This document shows, piece by piece, positions 22,201 to 34,100 of a DNA stretch of 64,000 nt. Below the pieces are notes generated by a model. That model was not told the origin of the DNA. It did no database searches and saw only the letters and a program-made list of their open reading frames with translations. The stretch is from Lepidodermella squamata (lineage: Eukaryota; Gastrotricha): contig JBLDXI010000015.1 in the NCBI GenBank assembly GCA_047495785.1, forward strand, positions 2,604,001 through 2,668,000. Direction: 5' to 3'. Both the position numbers and the translations under genes were made by a program. How positions within the stretch are numbered: the first letter of the stretch is position 1; every line of letters begins with the position of its first letter.

Positions 22201-23723
22201 GAGCGATGGTTGACGATTTGTGGTGTATAATTAAGGTGAAATTAGCCTTTAAACTCGGCTCATCGAAACAAGGGAAAGCTTTCCGAGCAGCTAAAGGTTC
22301 GAACTGAGTCATCGCAACGTTTCTAAAATTAATTTGAATGAATTGTGATTTATGATGAAATCAATTGAACTTCACATATAATGGTCCCGAAATATCAAAA
22401 AATTTAAAAATTAGTTCAATATTTTTATAAAACCTTTTCAAATTTTCGAAAATTTTTAAATTAAAAAAATCACTAATTGCCTTGTTGAATTTTTAAAATA
22501 AAACCTATGTATTGAAACTATAATTTTTTAATTTTCCAAAACATACTCACAGCTTTGTATTTGATCCAGGAGCCTTGAAAGGTGCCTTATAAAAACCTTC
22601 GAACGTGTCCTTCAAACTGCCGCTGAAGGTTATTTCAATTAAAATGACGCGATTCGCCTTCAATTTCGAAGACAGGTCGATGACGTAGTAATTATACGGC
22701 TGGAAAGCGAATGTGTCTTTGATTTTCAGCCATTCACCATTGCTGTCGTTGTACTTGACCTGAGTCGTCGAAATGTTCAACCGATTTGCGTGTAGAATGA
22801 CGTAATAGGTCGAGTTTTCAACCCTCGCTTCGATCGACACTTTGCCGGTGAAATAGGAGTCGGAATCTGAGTAGAAGTACGGCTTCATTTCGAGGGTGTA
22901 ATGCACTGGAATAATGTCGCTGGGCAGGCGGTAGTTGGTCCATGGTTTCGATGGCTCGTAGATGACTGATCGTTTGCTAGGATTGGCTTCTTGTTCGTTT
23001 TTAGTCAGTTGGGATCGAACACTTGCCGATGATGATAGGTCGTCGCATTTCGAAGACCGTGACGTAAGGCCAGCCGCAAGTCCAACAACCAAGAGCAGCA
23101 AAGCAACTCCTATGGGAAAAGTTGGAATAATTTCGTCTTGCTGTAGCCCAAGTTCAAGAATTAGAAACGCAAACCGTGCCAACCCACTTTTCGAACCCAT
23201 TTTAGATGTGTTTTGAGGGTCTTGAATAATTGGCACAGTGTACGAAGTAGCATCCTGAAGCTAGAGGTTCATTTGAGGATTTTCAGCGGACCAAAAGGGT
23301 TCCCTTTTTATAAGAATTTATAAAACCAGAATTTCACCTACCAACAAAGGTTGACAGAACAATCAAATAGCTGACAGGAACCTTCTGGCTGAGAAATTCG
23401 ATCATGCGGTTGTACGCGCTTGTTTTACTCGCATTCGGATCGCCGCGTGGGTCATTCGAAACCACCTGTTGCATTTTTGTTGGCGCGCTCGGAGCCGCGA
23501 TTTTAGCCGGCGCAGATTGCATTCGTTTTGCCTTGGTGGCACTGCCAGCCTCAAGATAGTTGACAGCCGAAGAGTTCTCTTCATCGATTGGGCGTTGCGG
23601 CGATTCTTCATCGAAGTAACCGCCGCGGAATTCGTTGAAATATTGGCCATCACGTGTTATTTCATCGACGTTGTTTGTCAGATTGACTTCGGACAAGGCC
23701 CCGCCTTGTGATATATTGGCCAT
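19295..23723 (-). CDS. M1 family aminopeptidase N-like, copy A
   Basis: Ten exons: 23342-23723, 22551-23109, 21841-22322, 21066-21782, 20879-21018, 20312-20518, 20177-20250, 19851-20123, 19657-19794, 19295-19568. All splice junctions keep frame; 1081 aa. It is a type II membrane ectopeptidase: a ~115-residue cytoplasmic tail is followed by a membrane span built across exons 1-2 (ending GVALLLLVVGLAAGLT). The catalytic domain has the substrate motif SAMENWG (462-467, with Ser replacing the usual Gly of GAMEN). The zinc site is HELAHMWFGN (H496, E497, H500) with E519 as third ligand, and a probable transition-state Tyr lies at 580 (TYLKGSS). The ERAP1-like C-terminal helical domain is encoded by exons 5-10. 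It removes N-terminal residues from peptides at the cell surface. A tandem paralogue lies directly upstream. Confidence 0.92.
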
Positions 23724-23839
23724 TTAAAAATTATTAACAACTTGATTTACCGTAAACAAATGTACAGTGCTCGCAGTTTTTTGCGTTCGTTCAGTCCGGG
23801 CTGAAAAAAATACACTCCTCGTGGTAACAAATTTCATTT

Positions 23840-23915
23840 ACGTGGTTTTCATGTCGACAGACCAGCTTCAAAAATGGTAATTTTACGCCTATGAAACAGA
23901 GGCTTACAGGTTCAC
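23840..23915. promoter_or_regulatory. Upstream block shared by both aminopeptidase genes
   Basis: About 120-190 bp upstream of the start codon, the block containing AAAAATGGTAATTTTACGCC and TATGAAACAGAGGCT recurs at 36430-36515, at a similar distance from the start of copy B. Neither is coding, so this is duplicated promoter or 5' UTR sequence. Confidence 0.5.
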
Positions 23916-24163
23916 GTTCGTAAAGGATAGCGTTTCCGAGGCGTAGAGCGGATGCGTACATCCAAGCTGTAGCCAGATACATTTTGTTCGGCCCCCAAAT
24001 ACTTCGGTATCAGTATAATTCGAAAACTTTGGCGTTGCTCTTTAAATGCTAGAAATGATAACACTGGACTGGAGTATATGTGTTTCGAATTATTACTGAT
24101 TTTTCCAGATTCAGCCGCTCTTAGCAGCTCCGCCCCGGTCAACAGCTGTCTGAGCTTGCGCCT

Positions 24164-24203
24164 CTCGGACACATGAGACGTAGCTACGTCTCATGCTCGG
24201 ACA
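24164..24203. repeat. 24-bp palindrome flanked by 8-bp direct repeats
   Basis: CTCGGACA at 24164-24171 and again at 24196-24203 bracket the perfect palindrome CATGAGACGTAG/CTACGTCTCATG at 24172-24195. The layout resembles the palindromic footprint left after excision of a DNA transposon that makes 8-bp target duplications (for example hAT). Confidence 0.7.
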
Positions 24204-25173
24204 GTGTATGAATTCTATAGTGAAGGAAGCATCTTAAACAGAATTTACGCCTAATTTAGAGATTATTTATTTTGAATTACCTATGCTGATCAATCGTTGC
24301 AACCTTGGCAGGTTTTGAAAAGTGGTTTTAGGCCCATTGAAAATTCCAAAATTTGGTCCCGCTAAAAGGAGGAGGGCCGGTTAGCAGGTAAAATGCGCAA
24401 TCCGCCCAAGGTGAGAAAGAGCTGAAACTAATTTTAGAAATTACAGAATAATCAAAAAGATGGATAGAAAAAAGTCCGAGAGCGATAGGATGCTCAGGTA
24501 GCAATTGAAAATTCTGCGAAGTTAATACTATTTGGCGTTGCTCACAAGAACGCGTACAAATAACTCTGGTCACATGACCGCGCGAGATTCAAAACCTATC
24601 AAGGTTCGAAGTTTAAAACGCGATTTCCTGCGACAAAAGTGTCGAACAAAACCAAATTAAAATATCAGTATTAGTATTTGATATTAATTTTAATAATAAT
24701 TTTGAATTAAAAAATTAGGTGAAAAACTAGCGAAAATCGGAATTTTTTTATGCGGAACACGGCGATCGGTTTTTCAATTTTTCTTGACGGATTTAGATTC
24801 CTAGCTAAATTTCGCGTCGTTTGATGTAAAAATGTTGTAGGTTCGAGGATGTCTTGACACTAAATTTTAGCCGCAAAGTTAGTCGCAATGTGAAATTTCT
24901 GACGCTGCCATTTAAAAAGATTGCGGTGAAAAAATTCCCAGTCAAAATTTTTATTTATATCTTGTTCCAGTTTTGCGTCTCCTAGAGACAATAAATTGAG
25001 TAATTTCAATATGAACAAAAGATATATCTATCGGCAATAAGGACGTTTGAAGACTCGTTTTGTCTATTGCAAATTTACAAAAAAATCAGCACGATTTTAT
25101 AAAATGGAAAAACAGGAAAGTGAGCACATGAAAAATGTTGATCTCATTTGTTCAGTTTGTTTTTTTTTAAATA

Positions 25174-28100
25174 TCAGCAGCGGACAGGTGTATGCCTGAG
25201 TGATTGGATAAATTTGCTCAAGTTTTGTTCTTCCAGCAGAGCAGCCTCAGCCCCATCGCGAACGAATTTTCGCCAGTAGACGTTGGTTCGGATTTTTTCC
25301 ATGACTAAATTCTTCGGGCGCTCACCTGCGCCGAAACTGCCGAACGATTTCGCGAACAGCTCGAACTCCTTGTACTGCGAGGGCGTGTTGAAAAATTGAG
25401 CAATATCGACAAACCAGCGCATGAAATTACGAGTAGGGCCTCCAAAACTTTTAAAAAATCGAAAAGTTAATTATCACTCATTATCAATAACAGCAATCAA
25501 ATCAGATTAAATAATTCTGATGAAGCAGTGCAGCCAAAAAAACAAAGCTGAAATCTTACTAAGGCTTGAGCTGTTCGATATTCTCCCGGGCCCAATTCCA
25601 CATAAATTGACGACTCTCAGGGTTGTAGGTAGCATAGTTAGCCAAAAGCAGGAAATCAGGTCCTCGCAAGCTTCCATCAAAAATATATTCAAGCTCCCTG
25701 GAAAAAATGAACGATTTGAAAATGTATCCAGGTGATTTTTTCCTAGGTCCCATTTTACCTGATGACGATCCAGTTGTGGCTCGTTTTCATGACAGCAGCG
25801 TAGATAGAGTTTCGCATCGTTTTCAGGCTAGTTTTATTCGCGATGCTGAGCAGAGTATCAATGGTCCTCTCGGTATCATCGGTCAAAACCGCGGAGAGAA
25901 GAATCGGGCCGCGAATGCCGACATTTTTCGGATCTTCCCACGTACGCTGGCGGTAGTACTCGTGGTAGCACTTGATCTCCTCCGGGCGGCGGTGGACCAG
26001 ACTCATCGCAGCCAATGTAGATAAAGTATGCCTTTCAAAAACAATATTGGAATTTTAAATCAAATATTTCGATTTAACTCACGCTTTATTTGGATGGGAG
26101 TCAGGCAGAGCCAGAGCCTCTAAACGAGCTGATCGTAAGATTCCAACAATTAATTTCTGTAACAAGAGGCATAAAAAGTCCTTGTGTTGTATACTTTTTT
26201 CTTTTTACCTCGAATTGTCCATACGCGACAGAGTCGGCGAGGGCGTAGCGTAAGTAGGTCACGTGGCCTGAAAACGCGTTCCACACAATTGGGTGGGTTT
26301 CTTTAGCCATGAAGCGGATCAAATCAAAGGAGACTTTGTAAGAGAGTCGGCCAGCTTTGGACAACTCGAAGGCGTCATCGATGAGACCAGCTCGGTCAAC
26401 GGGGCTGAATGAATCCTAGCGAAAATAAAATGAAATTCACTTTCTAAACAATTTCAAATAATATAATTCCTCTTAAAGTTTCACAAATTCAAAGGCAAAA
26501 AGCTGCCCTCGCTCGATACAGTTCCCTGGAATTTTACACCAGGTGGCCCCCTCTGGTGTGGTCCTTGGCCGCGCTCTCGTGTTGTCTATTCCTAAATGGC
26601 TCCTCTTTCAAGTTTTCCGTTTTATCAAGTTGGTCCAGAGTACGGTGAACGATCCTCTTTTACGTCCTGCTACGAGGGTGTCAAGCGGCCTTGCGTCTAC
26701 AAATAACGCAATCGAGGCGATTAACGAAGTTATTAAGCGCGATTTTACATGCAGATAACGTCGGCCAATAACTGATTTCATTTAGTTAGTAATGAAAGCA
26801 ATACGTTACATCGGATGAAGACAGTTTCGCATTGTTGAGAATTATCAAGTCTACAGGATGCGAATTCAACGTTCTCATCCAGAAACGTAATCCTACCCGT
26901 AATCGGATTGATAAATAGCAAATTGAGGCCGTTGCCGAATATCCGGCTCCGTTTTGTGTTATCAACGCCTCGACGCTCTAACGCGCCAGGCGGACAACCA
27001 GGACCTATCAGATTTTGCTGCTGTCTACTGAATGCAAGCCCGATCCCTTGGGCTCACCGATGAGGAGTAAATTCAGGCCTTAGCCTTTATACTCAACACG
27101 GCCAACAGCCGCACCTTTTCGTTCCTACACACTACACGCGCGTTGCCTGCCACGTTAGCCGGCGTCTTCGCGATGCTCCAATCTCGCTTGGAGGTTTCTG
27201 CGCCGCTGCCCGAGAAGCCTTCATGTAAGCCCGGGCAATCACTGGTTAAGCTCGCCGATGACTGCCGCCACTATGCGCGTGCTCATCACGGCCTGGCCGA
27301 CTTCAACCAGGTCGAGTTTTACGCCATCGAGGCTTTCCTCGACGCCCTGCCGCACGATATTAGTGTCCCGTCACAGACAACATTCTCGATATCACGCAGA
27401 ACTACTGGAACCACTGGCGAGAAATCGTTGGTCTTCCTAAAACTATTTTCCTGCTATACGCACTCCGGAAAACTGCCGAAATCTTTTATGAATGAGACGG
27501 AAAAATAACAGCTGTTCGGAATTCATCTGCATCATGAAGTCGCAGGCCGCTGCCGAAAAACTCACCAAAGGCGAAGTATCAATCAGAGTATTCGCCATCG
27601 ATGCAACCTTTACCGGCACCGGACACCGGCGGTCGTTGCAAAAAATGCCAATCGCACGAGCACCGCTATCGCCAATGCAAGAGCAAAACAAAGCGTCGGC
27701 GTGCACAAATACGCCGCCGATTGTCTGGTCAACAATGATTAGACGAAACGTCATTGTGTCAACTGCGATAAAAAAGTCACGGTACCGGAAACCGCGGCTG
27801 TCTTTTTCAGGTTCGACGTTCACTCTGCGGTACTTCTTGCTACGCTACACCGTGTGGTGCTACGTGCTACACTCCCATAGAGGACGTGGCCGAGGTCGAG
27901 GCCGTGGAGCAGTTAGAAGCAGTTCCGAAGACGTACCTACCCGGCCGACTCGTGGTCGAGGCCGCGGAGCAGTTCAGGAAGCTTCTGAAGACCTCGAGCC
28001 TACCCGGCCGGCACGTGGTTCAATAAACTAATTTTCAAGATTGTGTTGCAATTTTCATTAATAACGGTTGATACGGTGTGGCACTTTTACTTGATAGAAA

Positions 28101-31100
28101 AAGTCACTCATTTAGTACACGCTTAACGTTTTAAGTGGCATATTGCGTGTTCAAGTGGCGTTTTAAGGATTAAGTGACGATTTCATTTTACGCGACAATT
28201 TCCAGATTTAAGTGACGCAATCAATTATGGCGTTAAGTCTTTCTTAAAATTAGAAAATAGGCAATTCTCCGAACCAATTACAAACCAGTCTTCTTAAGTT
28301 GCTCGACAAAAAAAGTACAAAAGATTCAAAAGTCTTACAATGTCTTCGTCGAGTAATTCGACGAACTTGAGCCATGATCGATACGGATAATTCACGCGAA
28401 TATAAGCAGGCTGGCCGACATTGATTTTGAGCCCTTCCAGTTCATGAGTTCGAACATCGATCGAGAACGGCATTCCATCTGAAAAAATTCTCAAGTTTTT
28501 TCGAAATTTCGAAAAAGGATTCTTACTTGGAGGAAACCATTCCGTAGACGTGTTGACATGGCCTTCCCGCCGGAAAACGATAGGAATGTACCACTGAGCT
28601 GGCGGCTGAGGTTCGTCGTCCTTCTTCTTTTCATCAACCTCAATTCTCACATGAAATTGCGGCAAAATGAACCGCTCCTGGCGTAGAATCAACTTGCTCT
28701 CAGCTTGAGAAAATTCAACAGTGACGAGGGGGTACCCTTTCTGCTCGACCCAGGTGCTCATCGCCGCTGCGATGTCAATCTGGCTGAATTTGGCCAACGA
28801 CTGCCACAAATCCGTCGTCTTCGCGTTTTTGTACTGAAACTTCTTCATGTAAGCTCGAACTCCGTCGCGGAAATTGGTCATGCCCATGGCATAGGTCAGC
28901 ATACGAATGATTGACGAGCCCTTACGATAAGTGATCGAGTCGAAAGCCGCGCTGATATCGTCGCCTGTTTTCAGGTTAAAAGCTCGAATAGCTCGAGTAG
29001 ATTCGCTGCCATCGCCGCTCATCGCGTTTAGGAAATCTTCGTATTCGTCGGCGTTTTGGAGACGGTTGATCGACCAGCTGGCGGGGAATTCCATGAAGGA
29101 CGCGAAGCCTTCGTTCAGCCACAGGTCATCCCACCACGACATGGTGACAAGATTGCCGAACCACATGTGTGCGAGCTCATGCATTGTCACCGAATTAACG
29201 CGATCTTGAGCCTCTTCGGTGCTATCGGCCGAAACCAGCAGGGCTATGAAATGAGAAAAATTAGGAGAATAAACAGTTACTTGTCGGCTTATTGCTTATG
29301 GCTACCCTTAGTCTTAACTCTTTCGTTTTAAAAATTGAAAATCTTCGACTGCAAACCGAAGATTTTTAGGTTAGTAGATTTTTCGGCTCGTAGTAGCCTT
29401 TCACATGTTTTACATAGTCCCAAATGGTATCTAAATGACCGCGGTGTTTCGGCGAGCAATAATACGCAAAAATCTTCGTTATCCTGCCTTCGTTACCGAC
29501 ATTGCGTAATGTTGAATAAGAAGGACTCAACTACTGTTTGGCCGAAGAGGACAATGATTCAGGAAATCTACATCGAAATGTTGTTCCGACCTGGAATCAC
29601 GTTCTTGGCAATGGCAGTTTCAATCTTGCATTCAGGGGATGTTTAATCGCTCCCTTTACCGATGGCGTGTTGCCATCCCCGTTAAATTTGACGGGGACTT
29701 ATGCGTTGTTCCCTTGAATAGATAATAGATGAAACCGAAATAATGAGTCTCGCTTCGATTTCACAGCCGTCAACGGCGGCCACTGCTATCAACCTGTCGC
29801 AACCTGCCACCCCAGCCACCGCATTTGATGCAGTGATGCCCAGCCACCGCAAAACCTTAACACCACATTTGATGGAACACGCCTGCAATTGCATACCTTC
29901 ACACTTAGCTTCCTCGAATTGTGGCTGTAGGCGTTCGAACTCTAAATGCAACGACGCTTGCAGTTGCAACGGGGCCCTAGGCTTCAATAATCCAATAAAT
30001 CATCAAACTGGTCTTCTTTCCACAAAATGCTACTGCGATTTTGCATCACTGTGACCAATATACGACTTGAAACGCCTCCACCGTTCTACGCTCTTGGCGA
30101 AGCAAATAGCGATCCTCGAAGCAAACCCCAAAACCCAAAGCCAATTCAAAAAAATGGCAAATGCCTCTGGTTTCTCTGGTTGATGCAATTTTTGAAAAAA
30201 TCTGGTTTGATTCATCTGGTTGATGCAAATCAAGGCCGCTACTACGCCATTCCGCAATCTACGTACGTTCCGTAACTCCTGGAAATCTACAACAAATCCC
30301 TGACTCGCTTTGGCTTGATGCTGTCCATTGGAGCGAGCAAAACGCGAGCCAGCACCTACCGCCGAGAAATGAAATCGCTGGAGTGTGTGGATTTTGCCGA
30401 TTTCAAGGTTTTTGTGAAAGAGCGGTGCCTCCTGACCAAAATTATGGCACCCGTGTGCCCGTGAGACGAATTCCTTGCGACCGGCGAATGCCCTCACTAG
30501 CAATTTAAATGATCACGTTCCGACTTTCAAAAGGGCCACCACTCGCTTGGCATGAGCACCTGTCAAAACTTAGCAGCTTAGCAGCGCATTGGCATTTTAA
30601 CCCATTGATCTTACTACGAAGCCGCGGTTCGACCCGGAAATCTGGACATATTAAGTCTGCGTCTGTGCCGGTCTCTCGCTAACCGACAACGGGACAAAGG
30701 TTCGGCTTTCCAAGAATGTTCCCACACGTCACCGTATTGCCTTTTCAAGAATGAACAGGATCTTTGTGAAACCCGGTTGTTGGGTAGGCTACCCCTTGAA
30801 CGGACCTAGCTACATAGGAAGTGAGCCACAACAAGGCAGTGCATAAAATCTGCGAGGCAATTATTGATAACCACATTACTGACTCTGCTACCCTCAAAGC
30901 TTATACCTTTTCACAATTATTACGCATTTTGAACTCAAGGAAGATAAATATCGGGATATCCCGATTGAGTTGTTGACGAATTGACCCTTCAACGATAAAT
31001 AGCGTTTTATATTCGCTGTTTCGTGACTATGCTGTTATGTCGGTCTGCCTCCTTTTGTAGAGCTTCCAAACTTGGTTACCGAGCTCATCAAATAAATAAA

Positions 31101-34100
31101 TAAATAAATCATGATATTTATGATCTTTTTATCTGGAATCTGGGAATTTACATTATGAGAATTAATGAATTTTTGGATATAAAATCTGGACTTCTATTAA
31201 CTTCCTAAAAAACCGGATGATCATTATTTTGTATGAAAATATCGCTAACCTTCTTCCTTGAACGTGACCAGGCCCCAATTCTCCATAGCACTTGACCTGA
31301 ATTCGGGCAACACGACCATATCGAGCTTAGGCAACGGGTAATCGACGCCGAAGAAGTCCTGCAACCACTCCATGCCTCGAACAGCCGTATCCAAGGCGTA
31401 GGCCGTCTGCGACATCAGATGATCAGGCGCATAGACGCAAATCGGCAAATCAAAGCTGGTCTTATCGCACCTCGCTTTCGGCTGGTACGGCCCGATAACC
31501 ATGGCTACGAGGTAGGTGCTCATTGGGACATTTGTCCGTTGAAATCGCGAGATGATGTTGAGGTCAGCTTCGTCGGAATTTCGCCTCGACTCGATGGGCA
31601 TGTTGGAGAGCGCGACAGCTGACGACTTGTGGTGCAAAATTATGGTGAAGTGAGCTTTCAAACTAGGCTCATCGAAACAAGGGAACGCCTTCCGGGCAGC
31701 CAAAGGTTCGAACTGAGTCATCGCAACGTTTCTAAAATAAATAAAAATTAACAAGTGAAAGAGTACGAATTTTGATTAATATTTGAACGTGACCGAAAAT
31801 CTCCAGAAAATTCATGAAAATTCATAAAAAAAATAACTTTCATACTTGAAGACAAATTTTAACACAATTGGAGACCAATTGTATGCACCCAATAAAATGG
31901 GGCAGTTCCCGTCTGCTCGACTCACTTTGCGCGACGCGTTCGCACGTGCGCTACTTGCTGCTGCTAGTCAGCTGCCGGACTTGGTGGTGATGAGAAGTCT
32001 TAATCAGTTTAGTCATTGGAGGAATATATGTACTAGCTAGTACTCCAAGACTATTACTCCAAGGTTTAGTCACCCTAGCCATTGCGCAGCAAACACTTCA
32101 TTTCTCTCAACAAACTACCTAACCCACTCATGCCTAGAACTAAACGCGTTGGGTTTAGTAAATCTCCAGACTAGCCACCTGCTAAAATGGGCCGGCAGCC
32201 AAAGGCTAAGCCTAGCTTGCTTCCGGTTCCGGTCGCTGAACGCCCGCTTAGTCCACCGCCAAGGATAGCCTTGGCGCCCAGTTCGACAAGCAAGATTCCG
32301 GCGAGATCGGCTACATTGCCCTCCTGGGTTCGGCGAGCCACAGGATGGCCGACATTGAGGATGTCTTTTCTGCTGTTGCTCGGGCCCAGGCAGCGAATGT
32401 TTGCAGAAGAGGATCAGTTCGTGGCGGACTTCTTCGAGGCAGTTCATGAAGTCGAGGCTACTTTTTCTAATTTGCCTCTGCCTGGACATCTTTTATCAGA
32501 TGTTATCGATTCACACAATTCAACATCGCCTTTCCGTACCAGCCGTACCTGATAGAAGCCGAAGAGCAGATTCAACCGGAGGAGGCGACTTGCGACTTCG
32601 AGTCTGGCCTTCTGCCAATCGTCCGCCAATCGGCCGAAACGGTCGCAAATTAAAATAATCGGCTGCCATTTTCACTACTCTCAATGCTTGTTAAGGTGGC
32701 TGACCAACAATGACCTAATTAAGCATTATCGCCGACTCACCGACTCGAACGATTATTCAGCGCTTCATGTCACCTGTCAATGATGTTTTCGTTGATGCCA
32801 AGTACCTCATGCTGAAGGCGGAGGAAATAGCCGTCACTAACAAGCTGTGTCCCAGCAAGCGGCTGGTCAACAAATCGCCCGAAAGAGGGCGGAGGTGAAT
32901 CAGACAAACGAAAAAATTGCTTTTGTCGACGCGCAATACATCGCTGACCTGATAATTTGTAAAAACCTGCTATTTTTATCCTATATATATTATAAATTGA
33001 ATATTTTCTGACTATTTCATAATTTGATGTTTTTTCAGAATGACGGTTCTTATGTTGATCTAGCTGGCCAAGTGCCGCCTACCCCGGCTGCGTCGACGAA
33101 TTCGACAGCGGCGCCGGCCACTCCCGCCCCGACGACTGCACCTGCGACGCCAGCACCCACTGCCACGTCAACACCGGCCGCGGCTCCGAGTGCTCCTACA
33201 ACGGCCACTACGCCAGCCGCAACTCGGAATACCCGGAAAACAGCGGTTGCTACAACGCCCGCTACGACGTCTGCCTCAGCCCCTCTCGCCCCTTCAAATC
33301 GCCGACCGGCTAACGACGATTCGACGGAGTCTACCAGCACCAAGCGTGCAAAGACCCTCGGTCAAAGGCTCGCGGCCAATAATTAATCGAACTGTCTGAT
33401 TGTTACTAGTTTTTTTTCCTGCTTCGTGTCTTATATTGTGTTGATAAACCGTTCATTTCGTTTCAAATGATGATTATACTATGCCTCAACTTCGTTGAAT
33501 CATGAATCTGTTCGAAATTTCTCGGATTCCTCGATTTGTTACGGAATTGTGTTAATAGTCAACGAAATTGTTTCCATCGATACCTCTGTTTTGTTATCGG
33601 TATCGTTTTGCTATTGTGTTTTAAAAAATTGATTTCGAAGAAATGAAATGATAAATTGATGAGAACATGACTCTCTTGTTTAGAATGGCTTCTTCATTTT
33701 CATTTACAAGAGTAACTCTTTAAAAAAACTGAATGGATATGTGACTGCAAGGCTACATTCACCTCTCAACACATGTTCAACCAACACGTTTGCTTGCCTC
33801 GATCGAACGAAAGTGCGCCAGTCGGAAAATGTGACCAACAGCCGATCTTAAGATGCGTTAATTAACGCATGCGCCTGTTGTTGATGTGATTGATGATGCC
33901 ACGCAAATGGAAGATGAGCCTGCCCGTCATAAGCTCGATATTGAAGATATTTTGACTGAGAATTTGAATCGCGCCGCCGGTCTGTCCAAGGGTCAGTCGC
34001 TTGGCAGAAATTAGAATAACTTTTCTCTGCAATATTGGCTTGAGAATGCCTGAAATTTCCGGCGATTGTTGATTTTTCTTGTTTCTTATTTGTTAATTTT

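Larger units (their letters stand above)
23724..25173. other. Intergenic between the tandem aminopeptidase genes
   Basis: Holds the shared upstream block of copy A, a short palindrome flanked by 8-bp direct repeats (24164-24203), and from about 24.90 kb the 3' flank of copy B, which matches that of copy A. No further gene is supported; ORFs here lack family motifs. Confidence 0.45.

Noticed and set aside
29056-29331. Plus-strand ORF opposite aminopeptidase copy B
   Set aside because: Antisense shadow of the zinc-domain exon.
30600-31000. Tyrosine-recombinase (DIRS/Crypton-type) remnant
   Set aside because: One short stretch was suggestive but no catalytic R-H-R-Y pattern could be seen.
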